Assembly (NCBI GenBank): GCA_032433595.1
Contig: JASWJB010000005.1
Coordinates: 62,001 to 126,000, forward strand
Length of the DNA stretch: 64,000 nucleotides
Reading direction: 5' to 3'
Source: Conoideocrella luteorostrata
Taxonomy: Eukaryota > Ascomycota > Sordariomycetes > Hypocreales > Clavicipitaceae
In this document: piece by piece, positions 13,186-23,800 of the stretch
Numbering within the stretch: position 1 is the stretch's first letter
How the letters are laid out: every line of letters begins with the position of its first letter
The notes under the pieces: generated by a model
The model's input: only the letters and a program-made list of their open reading frames with translations
The model's database searches: none
Told to the model about the DNA's origin: nothing
Translations under genes and position numbers: made by a program

Positions 13186-14160
13186 AAATAATCTCTAAGA
13201 TGTAAGGAGGATCTACTTAATAGCTGCCTGATTATAATAAAAATAGAATCCGGAAGGCGCTTTTCTCACCTCCGAATCTTGCGGGAACAGTCATTGGCTT
13301 ATTTAGCGAGAGCTCAATTCGTATCGGACACGCACATGTTAACCTCAATATTATCCGGCAGGAGTTAAATAGTATAACAGTGACCTCTCCAACGATATGT
13401 GATCTGTCAATACAATCGAGGTGCTGATATGGGGAGACTAACGTGTGAAACCAGGCAGCTACTCGAAAAAGATCAGCTCGGTCATAATTTCGCACGTCCT
13501 GAATAAAGCCTATTCCTTCACCCAAGAAGAAATCCCATCCAAAGAACAGTTTAACGCGTTCCTCGCCATCTTGCTTCAACAGGACAAGCTCAGTGCTCAG
13601 CGACAGAAGATACACGACCAGTACGACCGCAAGAAGGGGTTTGGTGGTGACTACATAAAGTGCATCGCAGTAGTTATCGGTGATGCCTCCTTCACCTGTA
13701 ATTACTCGGGACCCTGTTGGAACGCCGCCAAGCAGCATCAAGCCCGTCACGTGGTCACCCTCAAGCCACGATATTTATACGGCGATATCGTGCCTTCCAC
13801 TACGACTTCTTTTCTTCTTCTTAGATAGACACAGACAATTATTAATATATTACCTTTGAAGCCGATGATCTAGATCATTGCACAACCCTGTGCAACCCAC
13901 AATAACTAATAAGCCGCGTGATAGGTGGCTGTGCCGTTTGACTGCGGTATAAAAAGGTTATGCGCCCCACCCGTATTGTGATTGTACCCCAACAGTTTTC
14001 ACTCCAATGACCAGGCATGCAAATTGTAAGCCGGCATAAGCTGATCTGATCTTGACCGCCGACTTTCAGAATCACGGCGTCTTTCTTTTTCTTGGCATAA
14101 TATATATTATTAGCCCTCTATCTCTTGTCTCGACAAAGTTAAAGTTGAAAGTCGCACAAT
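13186..14160. other. Spacer with possible short remnants
   Basis: Open frames overlap on both strands (13445-13828 plus, 127 codons; 13232-13750 minus, 172 codons), but neither has a recognisable domain, and they lie antisense to each other. The plus frame has a more protein-like hydrophilic composition with an FxQEEIPSKEQF-type stretch. I would not call either a gene without transcript data. Confidence 0.4.
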
Positions 14161-14706
14161 ATGGGCAATCCAGTGCCAGACGTAGCACCGCAACAAAACG
14201 TCACGTATCGCCAATACCCTGTCTTAATTTTACTTTTGCTCTTCCACGGATACTATAATTTTGTACGACTTAATGGGTGGCTCAACGGAGCCATAGGACT
14301 TCTTAAAGAAACCATAACGATTATCATCGTCATCCAGTTTTGCCTCAGTAACTATTACGCAAGCCGTGACAAGAAACGTCATGTCGCAGAACGTAACATA
14401 CGGCAAGCTACTAACGCGGCGAATATTACCGGCAACGTCTATCTTGCGTTTGGGCTAATTTGGGGCTGCTACGTGCTGACGACACACGATATCGATACAA
14501 GCGACAGCGAGAATGCGTTTCATGTTATGAACAATAGGGTATGCCTTGTTGCGCTTATGGCAATCGCATTTTTCATTCAGATCGCCTTTTTAAAGCCTGG
14601 TGTTGGTGAGCTCGAATTTTTCAAATACATTTTGAGGTATCCATGGCGCTTTATCTGGCCAGCGAGACAGAACGAGATGTTTAAAGGTGGTGAAAGCAGG
14701 CGTTAG
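14161..14706 (+). CDS. Small polytopic membrane protein, unknown function
   Basis: A 181-aa intronless frame. I see about four hydrophobic segments: roughly residues 19-37, 46-66, 88-108 and 124-146, separated by short charged loops (for example SRDKKRHVAERN at 69-80), and a basic C-terminus ending ESRR. The N-terminus, MGNPVPDVAPQQ, is polar and not a signal peptide. I do not recognise the family. The upstream 60 bp is AT-rich with ATAATATATATTATTA, which could serve as a TATA element. It lies alone between the ABC transporter and a helicase fragment, in gene-poor sequence. It is either a lineage-restricted membrane protein or a chance hydrophobic frame; length and regular helix spacing favour the former. 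Confidence 0.5.
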   Translation: MGNPVPDVAPQQNVTYRQYPVLILLLLFHGYYNFVRLNGWLNGAIGLLKETITIIIVIQFCLSNYYASRDKKRHVAERNIRQATNAANITGNVYLAFGLIWGCYVLTTHDIDTSDSENAFHVMNNRVCLVALMAIAFFIQIAFLKPGVGELEFFKYILRYPWRFIWPARQNEMFKGGESRR

Positions 14707-15284
14707 GAAGGAAGGGTTTATAGTACTATACAGTAAATCTGGACATCGTACGTTGCGTGTTGCGGACAGAATAGTCTAACTGATGACAGCCACTCGCGCG
14801 ACAGAACCATCCCGTATAACGGAGGTTTTGACACAGTAGTAGATGAATGCAACAACAACTATTTTACATCTCAGAGCTTGTTATTGTGACTTGTTCCATG
14901 ACTATATGACTCTTTACTATATACACTAATATCGACAGCATGTGCAGATGCTAGCATCCTACCAGACGAACCCAGCACTTAACATTGCGAGGCGCTGCCC
15001 TTGTATTCGAGACTTGACTTGTGATGCTGCAAGTTTCACGCTGTAGAACAGATTCAAATAGACAGACACAGGACCTATCTGTGCCCAAAAGACAAAACAG
15101 CCAGCCAGGCTGGCGGGTAGAGTCTCACAAAATGCAACTATTCACAAGAGGAGGTTCTAAAGAATAAAGAAGAGAAGAGGGAATTTCCAAGTGGGCGAAA
15201 TGACTCGTCCTAGCACCCTCGGACCACCGAATGCTGTCAATGCTTGTTAACTGTATTGTTTTGGTGTGGGTAAATCCTTGAAAA
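14707..15284. other. Spacer, nothing recognised
   Basis: No coding frame of note on either strand. The missing N-terminal part of the downstream helicase fragment is not found here. Confidence 0.45.
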
Positions 15285-15893
15285 GTGAACTGCAACTCAG
15301 CGATCTGTGCTAACAGATACATCCCCATTTCAATATTAATGTATCTATTCTATGCGCTTATTTTAATTGCCTTGGACGTAATTTTGGATTTCGTCAAAGA
15401 TACTGGAGCGGATCCAAAAAGCATTACCGTCATCACCTCCTACAAAGCCAACTTGGATGTGTTGGCCTCCAAAAGACGAGCCTCCAAGTACGACAGGCTC
15501 GCGAGCATGCAACCGGCAGCGACCCCAGATTCGTTCCAGAGCCAAGAGGGTGACATAACATTTATCATCATGGGAACCACAAAGAAAGTTGTCCCTGGGT
15601 TCACCACGGACGAAAATTGGCTTAATGTGATGCTCTCACGTCAGAAAAGTGCTGTGGTGATCGTTGGAGATGCCAATGTCATATATGCGCTGCGGCCGCA
15701 AAAGAAGGGAAAAGGCAAGAACAAGTGGAAGGGAGGAGGAAAGGACCGACGTGTGGTGCAGGTCGAAACCTTAACGGGTGAGAAACGATGGATGAAAGCC
15801 GCCATGCTCCATGCTCTGTGTGTCGAATCGTACGAGATTGGGCGCTTGATCCGCGATCAGGTACCACCCAAGCTGGACACTTTGACGGGATAA
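15285..15893 (+). pseudogene. 5'-truncated SF1 (DNA2/NAM7/UPF1-like) helicase tail
   Basis: The frame encodes only the C-terminal RecA-like lobe of a superfamily 1 helicase. Recognisable pieces are ITVITSYKANLDVL (motif IV region), SFQSQEGDI (equivalent of the motif V SFQGxExD), and WLNVMLSRQKSAVVIVGD (motif VI region, where TRAK-type Arg and the VGD end are typical). The Walker A and DEAD-box motifs of lobe 1 are absent, and nothing upstream in 1.5 kb encodes them, so it cannot be an active helicase. The first 25 residues before the homologous part look like non-coding sequence read through. A basic linker, KKGKGKNKWKGGGKDRR, follows the motor lobe. Best read as the remnant of a duplicated or transposed fungal helicase gene. 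An unannotated distant 5' exon is the alternative. Confidence 0.7.
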
Positions 15894-16158
15894 CTTCGAA
15901 GGAATTGTTTCTTGTCAAGCAATTCGGAGTGCCACACCAGCTAAGCTTACTCTATATCTCATTGGCCAAACTTCCACTAATATACTGCCGAGTCTCCATT
16001 TCCAAAGATTGCCATCAGCTTCAACATAAATGCTTGATTGACACGCCGAAATCGCACAGAAAGGGGAAAAAAAAATAAACAGGAAAAAGGAAACAAGGAA
16101 ATAAGAAATAAGAAATAAGAAGCAAAAACGTACAATAGAGCATAGGGACAATCAAACA

Positions 16159-16362
16159 ATCGAGCGCCAATGCATATATGTCGCCAGTAAAGCTTTCAAT
16201 GCCGATGTGGAATGTGTAGCGAGTTAATCGAGCGCCTGTGCATTTATGTCACGGGTATAGGTTTCAATGCCGGTGTGGAATGTGTCGTGAGTTGATCGAA
16301 CCTCTATGGATTTATATCCCTGGTACGGCTTTCAATACCAGCGTGGAATGTATAGTTTGTTA
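16159..16362. repeat. Three tandem 68-bp repeats
   Basis: Three diverged copies sit head-to-tail at 16159-16226, 16227-16294 and 16295-16362 with an exact 68-bp period and no indels. Each begins ATCGA and contains TTTCAAT followed after a few bases by GTGGAATGT, and each ends near GTTA/GTTG. Copies 1 and 2 are closer to each other than to copy 3; many differences are transitions. There is no coding frame through the array. Confidence 0.85.
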
Positions 16363-17101
16363 AACAATAATTATTGCCTCATGCAAAACCAGTGTGTGTG
16401 ATAGATAGCAGAAGTTCCGGGTCTCTGATCTGGACGCCAAGTTTTTGACAGAGGTTGCTCCTTTAATTAAAATCAGGACTTTTATACCTAGAGAAAATAT
16501 ATTGAGACACAGAAATATATCCCCCTTAAATAGATAACCTCCAGCATCGTCGTCGTCGTTTCCAAGTGTTATTGCAGATTCTGTCTGCTATTTTTGTGTG
16601 TCGATACGTTTTGTTTAGCCTCCGGCCTCGTTGCGCAGTTTGGTTTGCATTAAAAGTTGCAGACGACGACTCCACGGACCAACCTGTGCGCTCCAAAAAG
16701 CCTGTTCCATATATTCTTACACGCTCAAGCCATCAATATCAAATAAGACTGTAACTGCCTGGCAAGAATGACCAGGGAAATTTTGACTAAAATGAGAAGT
16801 TTCCGCAACGCGAACACTGAGAAGGCTGGCCTCGGTGAGAAAGTGGTTGATGTCGCGGTGCAGAAATTATTAACCATAAAGGCACCGCATTTTCGGAAAA
16901 GGTTTCCACCTAGATAAAATGTATTGCGCTAATATTACAAGGTAATTATATTATTGCTGTAGGGGATTTACTGGCGATAGGAGTCAGGAATTTTAGGTGG
17001 GCGACTCTGAAGAGACAGTTGCGCCTTAATTTCCTACAGTAGGTTTGACATTCCTCTCTTTCCACTAGACAGATAATTTTCAGGGCAAGACAAAGGTTAT
17101 A
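16363..17101. other. AT-rich spacer
   Basis: No recognisable protein in any frame. A GTCGTCGTCGTT triplet run lies near 16548-16560. The sequence separates the 68-bp repeat array from a zinc-finger remnant. Confidence 0.4.
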
Positions 17102-17425
17102 ATGCCCTTTAGGTGCGATGAGTGCCATGATCTATTCAACAGAATTAGCTTACTCCTGCACCACAAAAAGAGTCACCACTACCGTATTCCAGATCCGGAG
17201 AATTTGGAAGACTTGGAAGTTTGGCCAGAGGATCCGTTTGATGACATGGCTTACTTCAAGGCTCGGTAATACTAGTGCAAGCAAAGAAAACATATAGCAA
17301 AAAAACTTATAGCAGAAAACGCACAGCACAGAAAACAATCACTGTGATGAATGTGACTACACATCTTTCAATGCTAACCAATCTAGCCCGGCACAGAACA
17401 TTACAAAACGACGCCAGACCACATA
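17102..17425 (+). pseudogene. Degraded C2H2 zinc-finger remnant
   Basis: The frame from ATG 17102 to TAA 17267-17269 encodes 55 residues starting MPFRCDECHDLF, a full C-x2-C-x12-H-x3-H finger (CDEC then HKKSHH), followed by an acidic stretch (PENLEDLEVWPEDPFDD). Downstream at about 17343-17420 a second half-finger CDECDYTSF is readable, and the matching RHRTLQNDARPHK linker-like piece follows in a frame shifted by one base. Between them TAA, TAG and TGA occur where CAA, CAG and CGA would keep a frame open, as expected from C-to-T mutation. A splice from 17266 (GGTAATA) to an AG near 17320 would join the two fingers, but the later frameshift would remain. Probably a decayed zinc-finger gene. 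Confidence 0.5.
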
Positions 17426-17850
17426 AAGGTACAGTCTATTCATAGATGTACTGAGCAAAAATACTTGTGGAAAGTTGAGACTGCAAATACCCATACTGAA
17501 TAGACATATGCAGTGACTAGAGCTGTTAGATAGCCATGTAACCCCTGGCCCTCGACGTTGACTCTAGTAACTGTGATGGTTGGCCATCACGAGCATTTTA
17601 CTACTCCTGCCATGACGCGCCATCTCGTTTCGCCGCGTAGTGTTGTGCATTTCAGTACGCTACGTATCAGAACGTATCAGAAGGAAGATAAAACTTATTC
17701 ACGCAGCTTCCATAGGGCTGTCATATAAAGCATGTATTCTAAAGGCTATTTTCTTGAGGGTCATCAAGGACCGAGCTATTTGAGTGAGGACACCACGTGA
17801 CATCGACGCAATGAAGTCGACCCTCCGGATAAAACAAAAAACCACCACAT

Positions 17851-19704
17851 TCAGCGAACTGAAATTGCTTCCTGCACCTTGGGGTATAGTCGAACCATTT
17901 CCTGATACAGCTCAGGATGAGAATTTATCATTATCTGCGGATCCCAGCCAGCCGCCACAAAGATCGTATCCACGCCGCTCGAGAGGGGAGTTGTCATAAT
18001 AAGGGCTATCTGCGTTCCAATCAAGAATGCAAACGCTAGAATCACTGGCGTAAAACCCCCGCCTTTGTTGTAAGCAGGGTCGGTGAACAATAAGTAGAGG
18101 TAGGCGAGCAGGGCCGTCGCGAAGCCAACAAACATGGAGCCGAAGGAGAGGACAGGGCCGATAAGACAGTCCTAAGTAAATAGTTAGTAAGCTCAGGAAT
18201 TGTCACTGTGTTTGGGGCTTGCTGCGTTGAGAGCATCATCATTCGTCTCTCAACGCTCAAGAGTTGTCGACAGCTTACATTAATTAATGCATCAATTCCC
18301 CTGTCCCGAATCATGTGCCAACAATCCTTTGCGGCAGGGATGTACGCTTTCCCATACAAGGCGATGTGACAAAAGGCATACTTGTTGAATAGGGAGACTG
18401 CCCACTCGAGGAGGCTGATGAGACAGCCCAAAACACAGAACAGAATTGAGCCTAGAACCCCAAAGATGCCGCCTTCTTCACCCGCTTGCTGCCTAGCAAT
18501 TGAGCACAGTTGACGCAAGAATTGGATGATGGCTATGATCAGGCTGCCAAAACTGATTGAACCAAAGCTTGTTGTTAAAGCTCTTTTGGCTGCTCCGCGA
18601 GTCGCACCTTTGGGAAAGTTATCAGGCAAGAAGTACCAGGTGCCATAGACCCCCGCGATAGTCGTGTGAATGACATTCTTGATCGTTTCGGTGAACCAAT
18701 ACATGCAAAAGGTCGCAAAAACAATTAAGCCAACCACCTTGCCTTTGGAGCAGCCACCCCCAGAGCATTTTGGGTTCTGGGTGGAGGGCTCGTAGGTCAC
18801 GTATATGGCTGTCAGGGTGACAGAGAACCATGCTGCAAACGCGGCTGAGATCAGGCCGCCTATCAGCGACACGAGGCAGACGTGGCCATGCTTCTTGCTG
18901 ACTTTGATGGCAGTCTTGAGCATCAAGGCTGAGAAGGGGATGCGAGGGATCCAACTGATAAAGGCGATGATGGTGAAGCTGAGTTGACAAAGTTAGCATA
19001 TCAGGGCATGATTGTCATCGCCCTCAAACTTACACGCTGAAAATGAGAAACACAATGCCCGCGGACCAGTATTTCTTGTACAAATAGAATATGGCGGTCC
19101 CCAATCCCCAGACAATGTTCAGAATGCCGGTGACCCAGATGAACTGCTTGGGGAAGAAGCGGGCGAGCGTGATATACGCCCACGACAAGAAAAACGCCAC
19201 GACCAGTCCAAAGGCGAATAATATGATGGTATTGTTGTTCAGCGAGAACGAGTTATTGCCTCCGTAGATGCCGTTGCCCTTGGCGCCGGTGACGTAGCCT
19301 CTCAGCGTTATGGCGCTCAGCACGGTGAAGCCCGCGAGGAAGACGAGAATCTACAGCGGTTATGTCAGCAGCACAGAGCGCCAAGCGGTCGCATGGTCGC
19401 AACCGTAACAGCATCGGGGGCTTACCAGAATAGCGGCCCAGAGATCATTGTACTTGGGCTTCTCGATCTTGAACGCCTGGTCAAAATTGTACTGCTCGTT
19501 CCCTTTCGGTGGGTTGTAAGAGTATGGAGGCGGCTGGCCATACGCTTGATAGCCGTTCTGACCCTGACTTTGGTTGTTATAATCCTGGGGCGGCGGCTGC
19601 TGCTGCTGCTGCTGCTGCTGATATTGCGGCTGCTGGCCGTAACCTTGCTGCGCGTACTGCTGGCCGTAATTGGGCTGCTGCCACTGTCTCTCGGGGTCTG
19701 CCAT
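17851..19704 (-). CDS. PNS1: PNS1 / choline transporter-like (CTL, SLC44) protein
   Basis: Inferred exons on the minus strand are 19704-19426, 19350-19034, 18978-18279 and 18171-17851, giving 538 aa; each intron has GTAAG-type donors and in-phase joins. The N-terminus is cytosolic and low-complexity, with a glutamine run (about residues 34-41) encoded by CAG repeats and many NYGQQ/YGQQP units. The rest is polytopic with about 10 helices, including the GxYGTWYFLP and SISFGSLI segments near the middle, the ALYGKAYIPAAKDCW region and the conserved LIGPVLSFGSMFVGF near the end, all characteristic of fungal PNS1. Family members are plasma-membrane CTL proteins; yeast Pns1 has not been shown to be the main choline carrier, so transport of choline is only an inference. 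The start ATG follows a GC-rich leader. The gene stands alone, with its promoter in the 4 kb spacer to the right. Confidence 0.92.
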
Positions 19705-22700
19705 GGCGACGGCGCGACAAGGGCAACGTCGACAGACAGCAGGCGGAGCGGATCGGATCGGATTCCCGTCGAATGCAGAAAAGGGCGATACGCGCGCGAC
19801 ACTGATGCCAATGCGCAGAAAGTGAAGACGGGGAGGAAATTGGAGGGCAGACGGAGGGCGTTCTGGTGTTTTGTGATGAGGAACTGCTGCCAAGCGCAAG
19901 GCAAAGTGGGGAGCCAAGCTTGCAATGTAATTAATATCGGTGAATCACACACACGCACACCAGCCGAGCAAGTGCAGGAGATGTGCCGTACGAGAGCTAG
20001 CTGTCATCTAACTAACTGCCGCCCAAGCCACCCATCCATTGACTGACCAATTGCTGGTGCGACGAACCCGTGCTACAGATGCAATAGGCGTAGCTCTCCA
20101 GCTCTGGCCGTCAAATGGATGACGAAAGCCGAGCGACAACCCATGTTGGGCTGGACTCCTGGCCAATCGGCGGGCCTGTCTGCTCGGCATGGGCATTCGG
20201 GCAGGACCCGTCCACGCCGTCCTGCTTGGGATGAACTGGGCTGCTTCAGGGGTGGCTCGATCTCACATCGCGATAAATAAAGGTTATGCACTTTGCTCTA
20301 CGGAGTACAGAAAATAAACATCATGTATGGAGCGCACGCACGAAAATCACATTACCATCTTCGCCATGCTGCATTTGGCACGCCTCTGCAGTGGTCGACT
20401 TTCGCAGCCCGATCTGATCACGATCCATCCGTCCCATTGTCTGCAGATGGATCGTCCGTCTCCGCGCCACGAAAACAACAGCTGCAGTGCCCCACTGCAG
20501 ATAGATAAACCTAAATTCAATGCGTCTTCATTATCACCGCAGCAGGCGTCAGTGCATTCATTTTCAACTGTGAATTGCCTCTCTAACATAGGAGTATATT
20601 TTTGGTGCTTTTCGCCGGCGCCGCATCGCACAGCAATCACGGTGTTGGCCGGCCATTGTCAAATGCCTGGCAGCAGCTGCAGCAGCTGCTATTGACCCAC
20701 TTTTTCTCCGTGTAATCGCAATTTCGCCCGTCTGGTGTATGCGGTGTGCCATCTAAGCCACTGCCGAGACCGACCTGGCACTTCCTACACCAAAATGGTG
20801 AGTCAGACGAAACAGTCGCTGTGATGAGGGATCCATCTCAGATTGAGTGCTGACGCCCATCTCTGTGCCACAGCTCTTGACTGCACGGCAACCAACCCTG
20901 TGACAGCCGGAACGGCAACCATGCAGGGTAGCCTCTGCATTTCCAAGACGCTGCATTCCAGACGGCCGCAATCAGTCACCAGGCGACACTTAATGGTGAG
21001 GCGGGTCGCCAACGAAATATAAACAATCGCAAGCATGTCCCATCATGCAATTCTACAAGCTCGGGTACACTACCACAGAAGATAACGACTTATTACTCAC
21101 TGAATCGACGGACAGTGCGGTGCTAATTCAGCGTCCCCTTCCGAGTTACTTCTACCAGTCACTCACCTACCCTGGACTCCGCCGTCAAAACGAGACCCAC
21201 GACATACATGAATCTCGAACGAGCTTCACGGTCTAAATGCAATTGTTTCCCAAAACACTAGTGCAGTAGTTGTCCCGTACTAATTAAAATATCTGCTATC
21301 AGCCGCCGAAATGTTTATAGCAATCAATCGCTCGAGCGTGATTGGCAGACTCGTTTAGCCGAGTCAGGGTAGGGAAACCAAGACTTCAGTTATGGGCGTG
21401 TTGGAAGCGTGCACCACACGACAATTATTAGCAGTTTTCTAAACACCATCATCACAGAGTACAATCAGCGTCCCTACCCCTAGATAGCTCGAAACGCACC
21501 ACTCAAGTGATGACAAGAAATGTGAACCGTGCATTCGAAGCGGCTTGTTCAACGCGAGGCACCAGCTTGCGCCCACTCCAAGAACTGCACGGAATGCTGC
21601 AGAGGAGGCATGTAGAAGCCATCATCCGCGCACACCATCGCGAAGCGGAAATTCGAAACTACCTATTTCCAAGTCGAGAGGGGCTGGACTGCTCTTGTTA
21701 TCCCGGAGACCGAAACGACGGGCTTCCGATTCCGTCTCCACCAGCCTCGAAGCTCCCCGTCCGGGACTGCAATCATCATCATGGACCGGACGTCGAACCG
21801 GAGTCCCTGGTGGAGTGTAAAGTGTAGACTGCCGCATCGACTGATGGTGTCCGTTGCCGCTGATAACCGCTGCCTTGTCTATGAGCAGAAGCATCAGATG
21901 ATGGATGGTCGCGCCGTCTGCAGCGCATGTGCCCGCAGACAGACCAGCCGCGCTGGCATCACAATGCAATATGCATGCACATTTGGACACGTTTCTTTCG
22001 TACCGTGCCGCAAAGCCCCAACCAACCCAAACGTTAAGCCGTCTCCAGTCTGACAAAGAATGCCTACAGCTAGTATGGATATCCGGGGTAATGGAGTCTA
22101 GAAGCGATGCAGCAGCGCCGCAGTCCGCAGTCGGGCCACCATCATCAGACACGACAGCTTCACTTCTCCACCTGGGACGAGAGCCCCTTGTTGCTATTAG
22201 GCAATAAAAATCACTCCGCAGCCTCCATCGAGGGTTGATCTGAGCGCTAACTCGCGAGACGTGGAGCAGCAACGGGGACAAAGCTTGCGAGCGGCCAAGA
22301 AAGTCCGTAATATTACCAGCTTGTGGGACCAAGTTTCGTTGATTGTTGAGGAAACTCGCCCGTCTTTTCTGGATAGTCTGGCGTAGAGTGCGTCTGACGT
22401 CTGACGTCTGACTGAATACGGGTGGGCGTCGCCGATGAAGCATCTGTACTCGAAGGGCGTGAGTCTCTGCTTACAGAGAATGACTCGCTGCTGCTGCAGA
22501 TCCCAGTTGCGCACCGTGCATGGTGGCCTGCTGTAGAAATTTCTCCTCATGCGGGAACAAGCGCGTCTACCCTACCCACCGTGCCACTCTTGCAGTATGT
22601 ATTCCAGCTGGGAAAGATTGGGTGCACCGAGACTCATCATCCGTGGTCCGAATTTCCGAACCGTTATCTCGTCTTCCGACGCGCTGTGGATACAGCAGAG

Positions 22701-23800
22701 AGCACTATGGAGACGGTAAGATAGTATTACTACATCTATCAAATACGCTGCGTAATATTATTAGTAGACAGGCCATCAGAGCGCGCCGTGAGTTGACTAT
22801 CGTGAAGTCTTCCACGCCTTCGGGGTGCTAGTTATGCTGCATGTTGTGCCGGACGCTTTGCCGTGTCGCTCACGCAGAAGAACAGGAAAAAAAAAAAAAA
22901 CTTTCCCTTCTGGGATCCATTTCTTCACTTTCACGACGAATGATTGGCGCAGCAGTGCCGGCAATGAGGCGTCGGGAGCGGCGTCCCCGAGCTAGACCTG
23001 CGGCAGATTTCGCCCAGAGCGGGTGAAGAAAAGTCTTTGCTGCACCCGGCCGTCCTCAGCGCCGTCATCTGCACGGGTACGGCTGCAGTGTGCTCCAGTG
23101 AGCGGCTGACAGGGCTAGCGGGATTCCATGCAGGCTTCTCGGCGCTTCAGCTTATGTACCTGCAACCCACCCGCTAGTTGCTCCGTAACTAGCTCCTCTG
23201 TTGTCAGGATTCCAGTGCCTGCTTATGGGCAGCTCCGGCGCCGGTCTGCGAGTGACTCTTTGCTTCCGACCCAGCAGCACCCACGCAGCGCTGCTGCTAC
23301 GTTACTGAATGGGCTAGCATATTGATGATACCCAGGCATTGCATCCCGGCTATGGAGTAGATAAATTTTGCCAATCGTCGGATGAGGGGCTATGGGGCGC
23401 AACCGGGGTGTGCAGAGATAACGCTTAGATGTTACCACTCGTCTTAGTACCAGAGTTATTACTCTAGTCATGCCATATAATGGACCGATGTCCCGTAGAA
23501 TGCACATTGTCTTGCTGTCGCCCACACCTCAAAATCTGCCCAATCCCCCAATCGACGAATCCGTCAGTTGAGACACCCATCTCTTTTTGCTATTTGCCAG
23601 CAATTGGGCCCTCATAAAGCTGGCGACGCAGCGCTTTATCCTGTCTGCCTCTTCGACCCCGAAGTCGGAAAATTCTTCCGCTCCACATCCGGCGCAGCAC
23701 CTGTTGCGACTGCGGTGCTCTCAACATCTCGATTGAATACAGTAACCTTGATTGCGATATTGAATGAAATAATATTGATTGTATTTCACTGCACATCAAG
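19705..23800. other. 4.1 kb intergenic region between divergent genes
   Basis: The PNS1-like gene and the permease are transcribed away from each other out of this region, so it holds both promoters. Many short overlapping frames occur, none with a recognisable domain. Small structures include one TACGGAGTA 9-mer at 20299, an 8-bp perfect hairpin CTGCAGTG/CACTGCAG at 20482-20500, a 7-bp tandem triplet GTCTGAC x3 at 22392-22412 and an adenine run near 22888-22901. Confidence 0.5.

Noticed and set aside
13232..13750. 172-codon minus-strand frame and its 127-codon plus-strand partner
   Set aside because: They are antisense to each other, without recognised motifs or splice support.
19509..19805. 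Ala-rich plus-strand frame
   Set aside because: It is antisense to the CAG-encoded glutamine run of the PNS1-like gene.
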